From assembly GCA_903847285.1 (NCBI GenBank), contig CAINDH010000085.1, forward strand, positions 1-5,981: a stretch of DNA of 5,981 nucleotides. The letters are read 5' to 3'. Source of the stretch: an uncultured Verrucomicrobia subdivision 3 bacterium. Its GTDB lineage: Bacteria; Verrucomicrobiota; Verrucomicrobiae; Limisphaerales; UBA11358. The notes below the pieces were generated by a model. The model was not told the DNA's origin. It worked only from the letters and a program-made list of their open reading frames with translations, and ran no database searches. This document shows, in pieces, positions 1-5,981 of this stretch. Within the stretch, counting starts at the first letter, position 1. The number at the start of each line of letters is the position of its first letter. The translations under genes and the position numbers were made by a program.

Positions 1-2477
1 GTGTAAGTGAATTCATCGTTGACCGCGTTCGTGTTGAAGTAGTTGAGATAACCAGAAGTGTTCACCAACGTGATACCGTTGGTGGTCACACTGGCGCTCA
101 CCAAGGCGATACTGTCGCCGTCAACATCGCTGACACTCGCCAGCAAATTGCTGATGGCGATATGCAGAGACATGATGCCAGCACTGCGGGAGAAACTGGC
201 ATTGGCCGCAATGGGCGGATGATTGGTGACGGTCTGGATGAAGGCATTGGTGAGGGGAAAATAATTTATGTCACCAGAATAAATGGCGGCAACCGCATTC
301 GTAGCAGCGCGCGGCATGCCCGCCGTGCCGCTGCTCGTTGCACTTGCGCCGCTGAGGGTGATCGCGCTACCGAGGTTCACGCCATTGGTGATGAACTGCA
401 CGGTGCCGGTGACGTCGGCGGCAAAGCTGTTCGCCGTGAAGGTCACGGCATCTTTGTAGCCAGAAGGATTGGCGCTGGAAACAAGGTTGAACGACGGCGT
501 CGCTTTCGTGATCGTCAATGTGCCGTTGGTGTAAGTGATCGCGTAGTTGGCCGAGGTCAGACCCGTCGGAACGATGGGGTAGCTGCCTGCGTTCGTTGCA
601 CCTTGCGATGTGCCGCCGTAGCTCAACGAGCCGCCAAGAACCGTCGGCGTTTCGCTGTTCACAAAACCGGAATACGAAACACCGTTGCCACCGGTGAACG
701 GCACACCATCATAAATTTTATTGGTGTTATTTGCGGTGATGCCAAGCGCGGCTGGGTTGATGATGAAATTCCCCGCGCTCACGCTGGTCAACGTCGTGTA
801 GTTTGTGTCGGTGGGAACGTAGCTCGCAGTGACGGCGTAAGTGCCAGAGGCCGTCTGCGTGTCCGCTCCGCCGGTCAAAATGCTCTGCACGCTGCCGGGC
901 GTGTTGCTCGCGGTGATGCTTACCGTTGCAGATTGACCAGCTCCGCTGTAGGTCACAGGGGAATTACCCACCGACAACGTCACGGTCGTGGTGGCTTTGT
1001 TGACGGTCTGGGTTAGCCCCGAGTTGGTGCTGGCAGTGTAGTTCGCATCGCCTGCATATTCTGCCGTGATACTGCGCACGCCACTGACCAGCGTGCTGAC
1101 GGTGTAAGTGGCCGAGCCGCTGGAGACTGCATTGGTTGCCACCGCCACACCGTCCACTTTGAAAACATAATTACTGGTGGCATTGCCCGCTGTTACTCCG
1201 TTCGTCTGCACCGAGGCTGTGAAAGTTATGGACTGGTTGTAGGTGGAGGGATTGGCTGAAGACGATACGGTTGTAGACGTCGTGACAACAACTCGCGTCC
1301 ACTGGGCAAACAACGTTGTGCTGGCATTGATTGTAAACGTGTTGTTGGTCGCGTAGCTCGTGCCGCTGCCGTTGGCAGCCGTGTTCCAGCCAGAAAACGC
1401 AAATCCTGTCCTGGTGATGGTGCCCGTGCCGAGCACGGTCACAGTGGAACCAACCGCATAAGGGCTACTGGCATCTGTCTGGGAGCCGGCACCGCCGTTA
1501 TTGTTGTAGGCGACTGTGAAAGCAATATTCAACGGAGCATCGTTGTTTTTGATATCCAGCACAGTTGTCGTGCCACCGGCTGGATTGACCGTGTTAACGC
1601 CCGAAGTCCAAGTGCCATTTGCTGAGGTATTGCCACCGACTAGGGTTCCGGCGTTGTTATATTGAGCAATGCGACGAACACCATTTGCCAAAGTATTCGG
1701 AATAATTGTTCCCCACGCGCCAGCAACGCCGTCCACCGGGCCGGTTCCAGCTGTTCCATAATATGTCGCGCCACTTGCTAAATTGTTACCATCGCTTTCG
1801 ACAAAAGTCACAGCGAGCGGTCGGCCCGTGCCCGCAGCCGTGTCATGAAGTGTCACAAAATTCTTCGCCGTGGCAGACGAATTGGTTCCCCGGATACCGG
1901 TGCCGTTGTTCGCTCCCGCGCTGGTCGAGAATGCGAGAAACAAAATGGTGCCACTCGACGCCGGCGGCGCATAACGCAGCAACGTTGTGCCGCTGGTGTT
2001 CCCAATGGTGATGACTGGAAACAAGATTGCGCCAGCGTTGAACCTCGCGTTGCCTGAATAAACAAAACCAAACCATCCGGTATAGTTGCCACTGGCATCG
2101 GTTGTGAAGGTTTCATAATTTCCCGCCGTGGTGAGGCCGGGGCCGGTAGTGTAAGTAAAGGTGGTGCCGGCAGAGTTGATCAGCATGGAGTTGCCCGCGC
2201 CGCTGTTGGCAGAGCCAAGGTCTGAATTGGTTCCTGCCTGGACGAAATACCGATAGGTCGTGCTGGCAGCCAAGTTGGTAATCGTTGCCCGAAACATGGT
2301 CGGTATGCGGGTTGAAGTGCCGCTGCCGGCGTATTGCGGATAAAACGCCGGATCGGGCAGAAAAGCGTTTGTCTGGGTTACGTTTTGCGCCTGAGCGGCC
2401 AGCGCGCCTAAAAGCATTATCGCCCCCACCGCCACTTTGGCGAGGAAGGTTTTCATCCAAGAGAGTTTGTTTTTCAT
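1..2477 (-). CDS. Large secreted protein with InlB-type repeat and Ig-like/MBG domains (3' partial)
   Basis: One uninterrupted minus-strand frame runs from ATG at 2477 off the left edge (825 codons, no stop). Residues 1-30 form a Sec signal peptide: basic MKNK start, hydrophobic VAVGAIMLLGALA core, AQA cleavage site. Residues 32-317 are a beta-rich, Gly/Thr/Asn-rich block I cannot assign. Residues 318-394 match the Listeria/Bacteroides InlB-type repeat (IAFTVAYNNNGG, then GFAFSGWNTAANGSG, ending LFAQWT). Residues 398-495 are an Ig-like Big_3 type domain (SSANPSTYNQSITFTA, YAGDANY, TVNKA). Residues 496-575 are another Ig/MBG-like unit, 577-659 an MBG/YDG-type domain (NNTNKIYDG, SYSGFV, NYAITYTNGTLTITKA), and 660-752 a second Big_3-like unit (SSANPSGYKDAVTFTA, YSGDINY). 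From 753 a cadherin-like unit begins (PPIAANASFSR, SDVDGDSI). No cysteine appears in the 825 residues. The start at 2477 was chosen for its Shine-Dalgarno and signal peptide; in-frame ATGs at 2573, 2504 and 2456 are alternatives. By family this is probably a surface or matrix protein; any catalytic or anchoring domain would lie outside the window. Confidence 0.92.
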   Translation of the reverse strand, partial: MKNKLSWMKTFLAKVAVGAIMLLGALAAQAQNVTQTNAFLPDPAFYPQYAGSGTSTRIPTMFRATITNLAASTTYRYFVQAGTNSDLGSANSGAGNSMLINSAGTTFTYTTGPGLTTAGNYETFTTDASGNYTGWFGFVYSGNARFNAGAILFPVITIGNTSGTTLLRYAPPASSGTILFLAFSTSAGANNGTGIRGTNSSATAKNFVTLHDTAAGTGRPLAVTFVESDGNNLASGATYYGTAGTGPVDGVAGAWGTIIPNTLANGVRRIAQYNNAGTLVGGNTSANGTWTSGVNTVNPAGGTTTVLDIKNNDAPLNIAFTVAYNNNGGAGSQTDASSPYAVGSTVTVLGTGTITRTGFAFSGWNTAANGSGTSYATNNTFTINASTTLFAQWTRVVVTTSTTVSSSANPSTYNQSITFTASVQTNGVTAGNATSNYVFKVDGVAVATNAVSSGSATYTVSTLVSGVRSITAEYAGDANYTASTNSGLTQTVNKATTTVTLSVGNSPVTYSGAGQSATVSITASNTPGSVQSILTGGADTQTASGTYAVTASYVPTDTNYTTLTSVSAGNFIINPAALGITANNTNKIYDGVPFTGGNGVSYSGFVNSETPTVLGGSLSYGGTSQGATNAGSYPIVPTGLTSANYAITYTNGTLTITKATPSFNLVSSANPSGYKDAVTFTANSFAADVTGTVQFITNGVNLGSAITLSGASATSSGTAGMPRAATNAVAAIYSGDINYFPLTNAFIQTVTNHPPIAANASFSRSAGIMSLHIAISNLLASVSDVDGDSIALVSASVTTNGITLVNTSGYLNYFNTNAVNDEFTY

Positions 2478-2484
2478 CGGTTCG

Positions 2485-2490
2485 TTCCTG
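2485..2490 (-). promoter_or_regulatory. Ribosome binding site for the Ig-domain protein
   Basis: Read on the minus strand this is CAGGAA, with AGGA ending 8 bases before the ATG at 2477. It decides the start: the in-frame ATG at 2573 has only A/T-rich sequence before it, and starting there would put 32 mostly polar residues ahead of the signal peptide. Confidence 0.6.
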
Positions 2491-2732
2491 AGATTTAATT
2501 TCATACGGGCGTGGCAGTGTTCACTGGTTTGGTAATACGGTCTGGTTTCGACCGACGGCTCTTTGGCGTTCATTTTTATAAGTATTTCAGTGGGCAACAA
2601 ACGCCGGTGGTTTTCAAATCAAGGTTTCGATCCACACAATGGGGTTGGCGTCACCGTGTCGGTTACATCGTCTGATTGGTTTCTTCCTATTGCGAAGCAC
2701 ACTAACACAGCCATAGGAATCACTTAAGTTAC

Positions 2733-2765
2733 GTTTTACAACAATCAGGTTACGATTGTGAAAAC
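2733..2765. repeat. Imperfect inverted repeat (12-bp bulged hairpin)
   Basis: GTTTT (2733-2737) pairs with AAAAC (2761-2765), C2739 with G2760, and ACAATC (2741-2746) with GATTGT (2754-2759). This gives 12 pairs, two single-base bulges (A2738, A2740) and a 7-base loop. It starts 53 bases past the stop of the phosphoesterase gene, where a 3'-end hairpin would be expected. The stem is A/T-rich and neither strand has a U-tract after it, so it is not a standard intrinsic terminator. It could instead protect an mRNA 3' end or bind a protein. Confidence 0.5.
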
Positions 2766-2818
2766 TGCGAAGCCCCAGACGTTAGCTGGAGTCTGCTGTT
2801 CCTGAAAGATCGGGGTGC

Positions 2819-5401
2819 CTAAGGCGAAAGCGCCCGGTAGAAGCGCGCACCAAAAATATTGGTGTCAGTGAAGATGACGGGATTGGTGACGACGGTGCCG
2901 GAAGCGATTTGCGTCCAGTTGCTCAGCGGCAAATTGATCTGGCTGCTGGCCAAGATGCGGTAGGTCTGATTCGTCGCAAGATTGAAGGATAACTTAAATC
3001 CGTTGCCAGATAGATTGCTGATCACGAACGATGCGGGCGGAGTGCCACTCACGAAGAGGTCGCTCAAATCATTCACGGTGGCTACGTTGTTGTAGCCGCT
3101 GCCCGCGGCGCGCGTCTCGGCGGCGGGAATGGCGTTCGACAGATAGGTTAAGCCGAAAATATTCTCGATTAGTTTCACGTCCGAGGAATGGCTATATTCC
3201 AGCGTGCTGGCGTAGGCGTTTCCCTTGGCGAGCGGGGAAATGATGATTTCGCCGATGGCTTGATTCGTCGTGTCGCCGCCTTCCGACTCGTCCCACCAGA
3301 TGACGATGACGCCATTCGTCTTGTAGGCGGGTGACGCCATGATTTGCGGAATGAGCTTGGAGAGAAAATTATCGCCCTGCGCGATAGCCGCCTGATCACC
3401 CGTGTAGGTTGTGCCTTTGTAGGTGAACCCGCCGGTCAACGCGCTATGCATGTTGTTGAATTCATCCGGCGTGATCCAATTATAGCGACCAATGAGTCCG
3501 TTCGTCAGGTGATTCAGAAAATTGGTGAAGGCGAAAACATTCTGCGTCTGCGTGTCGCTGAAGAACGCCATCGGGTTGTGCTTCACGCCGTAGTCGTATT
3601 GCGTCGTGCCGTGATAAGGATTCACTGGCACGCCAGAGCCGGCCTTGCTGACGAGCGGGCTGGAACTGTATTGCACGTCTTCCTGATAATTTTTCCAAGC
3701 GATGCCAGCGGTGTTCAACTGCGCCGTAAGATGCGGCGCAGTGAATATATTTCCCGAACCCGCGCTGGGATCGTTGTCCGTATGGACACCGAAGTCAGTT
3801 CCAGCCTCGGCCCAGACATAATTCGGCTCGGAACCATGCACGCCCACGCCGGCATTGTAGTAGCGCGTGCAGTAGGAAACTTGCGCAGCGTTGGTGTGAC
3901 CCGGCGTGACGAGGCTGTTGATGTAGGGCGCAGCGACATTACCGAAAATTTGCTGCGGACTTGAACCGGGAGTTGGCTGCGTCCAGTTGTGATTCTCCAT
4001 GGCGATGACGAACACGGTTTGGATCGGCGGTAGGTTGTTGGCGGGAAGTGAAAACGGATTGGTCACCGATAGCACCGTGGATGTGTCCACGACGGCGTTC
4101 ATCGTCACGCTGCCCGGGTAGGAATAAATAATCGCATAATTGCCCGCTGGAAGCGTAGCCGTCGGAAAGGTGAAGGAAAAATCACCCGTGTTGTTGCGGA
4201 AATAATTCGTGCGGCTGGTGCCGTTGATCGTGACGCTGACGGTTTCCGTGATGGCGGGAAAAACGGGCCCAATCGCACTGACTCGTCCAGTCAACGTAAG
4301 GCTCGCCGTGTTCGTCAGAATGCTCTGGCTCGCCGTTAGGTTACTGAAGGCGGGCGTCGGTTTTCCCGTGCCCAGGGCGGGCGTGAAGGCGATGCCTTTC
4401 AAAATCGTTCCCGCCGCGCCGGTGTAGAGTGTGACATTATTTGCCGTGGTGACGGTGATCGTGGAATTAAAGCCAGCCGTGTCAGTGACGCGGATAACGC
4501 TGTTGGCCGTCGTCGCGCCCGTGCCCGTGGTGACGAAGAGATTTGCGCCGCCGCCATTTTTCGCAGCGCACAAACCGAAGCCGGTAACGGTAGCGTAAGT
4601 TGAATTGGCCGTCCAAGTTCCACTTGCCAGAGAATATTTCTTGATACCTGCCGTCGTTAGCACGTAGAGAACATCGTAGACAGAACCGTTATTGCCGGAA
4701 GGAATGAGATAGAAGTCCTGCGCGGTCGAATCGGTAGCTAGTCCAGGTAAAGCTGCCACCGTCTTTCCATCCGCCGACACAGTCGAGACGACGACGGCAG
4801 TGGTTGATTGCTGCAGAAGGTAAAGCGTGCCGCCGAAACTTTTTACGCTACGAAAATTTGCGGCCGTCAGCGCTGCCGATACTCCATTGGTATATACGCC
4901 GCCTTGATCGCCGACATACCAAGTCGAGTTATTGATGGAACTGGCCCCGCGGGTCTGGTTGCCGCTCGTGCCGGTGTAGGTCATCTGCAAAATAAAATTC
5001 CCCGCATTGTCCAGCGTGCCGACGCCGCGCGGATTAAGCGTGTTGGCGTTGACCGAGGGGTTGACGTTGTTGACGCCGGTGAACGCCAGCAGAGTGCCGT
5101 CCTCGCTGTCCGCCAGATAACCGGTGCTCGTGGCCGAGCCGCTGATGCGCAGGGCGTTCGCTCCCGAGCCGCTGATGGCCACCGTGTTAATTGGCGAAAC
5201 TTGCGCGACCGACGGACTCAATTCCAGAATCGAACAGGTGGTGTTATTTACGCTGGCCGCCGCCTGCAGCACCGCGAGGTTACCCGCTGTGAACGGCAAT
5301 GCCGCCCGTAGTGATGTCCCTAAAAGTAACCAGAGTAGGCAAACGCCCAGCGTCAGAGCGACGGCGAAAGGATTTTTAACGCAGCCGAATCTTCTATTCA
5401 T
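2819..5401 (-). CDS. Secreted phosphoesterase (acid phosphatase/phospholipase C family) with propeller-like, Ig-like and C-terminal RFYR domains
   Basis: Predicted to hydrolyse a phosphate ester outside the cytoplasm; substrate unknown. Numbering is from ATG 5401 (860 residues). Residues 1-33 are a signal peptide (MNRRFGCVKN, then VALTLGVCLLWLLLG, LRA site). Residues 37-345 are beta-rich and propeller-like (NPRGVGTLD, STWYVGDQGGVYTNG). Residues 354-446 are Ig-like. Residues 461-783 are the phosphoesterase domain: MENHN with E469-N470 as metal-ligand candidates, HGSEPNY with S524 as possible nucleophile, KHNP at 607-610, ITPDEFNNMH ending at H652, WWDE with D704-E705, and YSHSS with H738 followed by IENIFGL. 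These are the conserved blocks of the family that includes Francisella AcpA and bacterial phospholipase C; roles are assigned by analogy. Residues 790-860 are a C-terminal beta module (TYRILASS, NWTQI, FTDT, RFYR). The frame is open to an ATG at 5530 (903 residues), but that places the hydrophobic segment after 51 residues, a poor signal peptide. ATG 5464 is another alternative. No clear Shine-Dalgarno precedes 5401. The stop is TAG. Family assignment is firm; start and substrate are not. Confidence 0.9.
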   Translation of the reverse strand: MNRRFGCVKNPFAVALTLGVCLLWLLLGTSLRAALPFTAGNLAVLQAAASVNNTTCSILELSPSVAQVSPINTVAISGSGANALRISGSATSTGYLADSEDGTLLAFTGVNNVNPSVNANTLNPRGVGTLDNAGNFILQMTYTGTSGNQTRGASSINNSTWYVGDQGGVYTNGVSAALTAANFRSVKSFGGTLYLLQQSTTAVVVSTVSADGKTVAALPGLATDSTAQDFYLIPSGNNGSVYDVLYVLTTAGIKKYSLASGTWTANSTYATVTGFGLCAAKNGGGANLFVTTGTGATTANSVIRVTDTAGFNSTITVTTANNVTLYTGAAGTILKGIAFTPALGTGKPTPAFSNLTASQSILTNTASLTLTGRVSAIGPVFPAITETVSVTINGTSRTNYFRNNTGDFSFTFPTATLPAGNYAIIYSYPGSVTMNAVVDTSTVLSVTNPFSLPANNLPPIQTVFVIAMENHNWTQPTPGSSPQQIFGNVAAPYINSLVTPGHTNAAQVSYCTRYYNAGVGVHGSEPNYVWAEAGTDFGVHTDNDPSAGSGNIFTAPHLTAQLNTAGIAWKNYQEDVQYSSSPLVSKAGSGVPVNPYHGTTQYDYGVKHNPMAFFSDTQTQNVFAFTNFLNHLTNGLIGRYNWITPDEFNNMHSALTGGFTYKGTTYTGDQAAIAQGDNFLSKLIPQIMASPAYKTNGVIVIWWDESEGGDTTNQAIGEIIISPLAKGNAYASTLEYSHSSDVKLIENIFGLTYLSNAIPAAETRAAGSGYNNVATVNDLSDLFVSGTPPASFVISNLSGNGFKLSFNLATNQTYRILASSQINLPLSNWTQIASGTVVTNPVIFTDTNIFGARFYRALSP

Positions 5402-5602
5402 GGCTGGCAACGGAAATTGACTTGTTGACGGGAATGCATTTGCTCCATGGCAATATTCTGTCATTAACCAAATCCATTTCAAGGGTGCGTTGGTGACAAA
5501 ACAGTTACGGGGGGCCGAAAAAGTTTTCATTGGCAGGCTCGCATTTTTGACCCACTGCTTGGAGCTTGGAATTTGCGGCTTTTATTGGCAGCCTTTTGCG
5601 AA
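5402..5602. other. Divergent intergenic region between the phosphoesterase gene and ilvD
   Basis: This 201-bp stretch separates two genes read outward and must carry both promoters. It becomes 72 bp (5531-5602) if the phosphoesterase starts at 5530. Besides the weak minus-strand promoter candidate, it holds a short palindromic stretch GAAAA-AG-TTTTC (5517-5528), a run of six G (5509-5514) and a direct repeat ATTGGCAG (5529-5536 and 5584-5591). On the plus strand TTGACC (5547-5552) resembles a -35 box, but no good -10 follows at the right distance. No T-box, leader peptide or attenuator, as found before some branched-chain amino-acid genes, is apparent. Confidence 0.5.
5453..5482 (-). promoter_or_regulatory. 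Candidate sigma-70-like promoter for the phosphoesterase gene
   Basis: On the minus strand TTGAAA (5477-5482) is followed after 18 bases by GAATAT (5453-5458), about 50 bases upstream of the preferred ATG at 5401. The -35 element is fair and the -10 is weak (3 of 6). If real, transcription would begin downstream of the ATGs at 5530 and 5464, supporting the signal-peptide start at 5401. Confidence 0.22.
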
Positions 5603-5981
5603 ATGAAAAAGAAATCCGCCCCGGCAAAATCTTCAAAAGCCATCAACCTGCGTCCGTTCTCCAGCGGACTCCTGGACGGCCCGCACCGCGCCGCCGCCCG
5701 CTCCATGCTGTATCCCGTCGGCTTCACCGAGGAAGATTTCAAGAAGCCCATCATCGGCATCGCGTCCACCTGGAGCAACGTCACGCCGTGCAACATGCAC
5801 ATCGACAAACTCGCGCTCGAAGCCGAGAAAGGCGCCAACGCGGGCGGCGGCAAGGCCATCGTCTTCAATACCATCACCGTTTCCGACGGCATCTCGAATG
5901 GAAACGAAGCCATGAAGTATTCGCTCGTCTCGCGCGAAGTCATCGCCGATTCGATCGAAACGGTCATCGGCTGCGGCGGCA
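5603..5981 (+). CDS. ilvD: Dihydroxy-acid dehydratase IlvD (N-terminal part; runs off the right edge)
   Basis: IlvD (EC 4.2.1.9) is the cytoplasmic iron-sulfur enzyme that dehydrates 2,3-dihydroxy-isovalerate and 2,3-dihydroxy-3-methylvalerate to the 2-keto acids leading to valine, leucine and isoleucine. The first 126 residues are in the window, of about 560 usual for the family. Diagnostic blocks are [20 protein letters not shown] with C63 as the first cluster cysteine, [11 protein letters not shown] with D95 as the expected magnesium ligand, and [16 protein letters not shown]. The window stops just before the expected CDKNMPG block with the next cluster cysteine. The first 12 residues are a Lys/Ser/Ala-rich tail before the conserved [12 protein letters not shown] 5603 is the first in-frame ATG after the TAA at 5465-5467, but no Shine-Dalgarno precedes it, so a TTG at 5585 is a remote alternative. 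The similar EDD family (6-phosphogluconate dehydratase) is less likely given the close match to IlvD wording. It is divergent from the phosphoesterase gene with no functional link evident. Confidence 0.95.
   Translation, partial: MKKKSAPAKSSKAINLRPFSSGLLDGPHRAAARSMLYPVGFTEEDFKKPIIGIASTWSNVTPCNMHIDKLALEAEKGANAGGGKAIVFNTITVSDGISNGNEAMKYSLVSREVIADSIETVIGCGG

Larger units (their letters stand above)
2478..2818. other. Intergenic region between the two secreted-protein genes
   Basis: This 341-bp gap lies between the TAG stop of the phosphoesterase gene and the start of the Ig-domain gene, both on the minus strand. It should hold the 3' end of the first transcript and the promoter and leader of the second. 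Seen in it: a bulged hairpin at 2733-2765; a weaker 5-bp stem (CAGAC 2776-2780 with GTCTG 2791-2795, 10-base loop); a near-repeat of GGTTTCGANC at 2544-2553 and 2623-2632; and an A/T patch (TATAAAAA on the minus strand) at 2574-2581. The frame of the Ig-domain gene stays open upstream to a TGA at 2619-2621. No convincing sigma-70 -35/-10 pair was found: the best pair near the A/T patch has a spacer of only 14 bases. No RNA gene was recognised. Confidence 0.6.

Noticed and set aside
162..1016. Plus-strand open frame of 284 codons antisense to the Ig-domain gene
   Set aside because: Its Arg/Gly/Ala-rich product has no domain or signal, and it lies opposite a frame with clear InlB/Ig/MBG motifs. 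It is a by-product of the GC- and Thr-rich coding strand.
1853..2460. Minus-strand open frames (1853-2116 and 2113-2460) in other frames of the Ig-domain gene, suggesting a frameshift
   Set aside because: The main frame reads through without interruption from 2477 to position 1 with coherent domains; codon registers agree at both ends.
2728..2754. GTTACG as a special repeated operator (also at 5504-5509)
   Set aside because: The same hexamer occurs inside coding sequence (near 2377-2382), so its recurrence alone is not significant.
3344..3964. Plus-strand open frame of 206 codons antisense to the phosphoesterase domain
   Set aside because: It lies opposite the conserved catalytic blocks, and its translation is Arg/Val-rich with no recognisable motif.
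4808..5311. Plus-strand open frames antisense to the propeller-like region
   Set aside because: Arg/Ala-rich shadow translations without motifs, opposite a well-supported gene.
5529..5591. ATTGGCAG direct repeat resembling a sigma-54 promoter element before ilvD
   Set aside because: The GG-to-GC spacing is 9 at the second copy and 7 at the first instead of 10, and the second copy would sit almost on the start codon.
5527..5967. Minus-strand 146-codon open frame opposite ilvD
   Set aside because: The plus strand carries unmistakable IlvD motifs; the antisense product is Met/Ser-rich and featureless.

Overview
The window looks like ordinary chromosomal DNA from a Verrucomicrobiota-type bacterium, most likely of the Pedosphaera/Limisphaera kind. 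This is an inference from protein style. Two large secreted proteins are rich in Thr, Ser, Asn and Gly, and one ends in the 'TYRILASS...NWTQI...FTDT...RFYRALSP' module that I associate with secreted proteins of that group. No rRNA, tRNA, CRISPR array, transposase, integrase or attachment site was seen.

Layout: positions 1-2477 (minus) hold the N-terminal 825 codons of a very large exported multidomain protein whose C-terminus lies outside the window. It has a signal peptide, an unassigned beta-rich block, one InlB-type (Listeria/Bacteroides) repeat, and a train of Ig-like and MBG-type domains. Positions 2478-2818 are a non-coding gap with the leader of that gene and a bulged hairpin. Positions 2819-5401 (minus; frame open to 5530) encode a complete secreted phosphoesterase of the acid phosphatase/phospholipase C type. 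It is fused to an N-terminal propeller-like region, an Ig-like domain and the C-terminal RFYR module. Positions 5402-5602 are a divergent intergenic region. From 5603 to the right edge (plus) lies the start of ilvD, dihydroxy-acid dehydratase of branched-chain amino-acid synthesis.

The two exported proteins point the same way, but the 341-bp gap with a hairpin suggests separate transcription, and nothing shows that they act together. The enzyme probably releases phosphate from an extracellular or periplasmic phosphoester. The partial protein looks like a surface, adhesin-like or matrix protein. ilvD is a housekeeping neighbour read in the opposite direction. I found no convincing undescribed multi-gene system. 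The most interesting material is the domain architecture of the two secreted proteins, each with a large N-terminal region I cannot assign.
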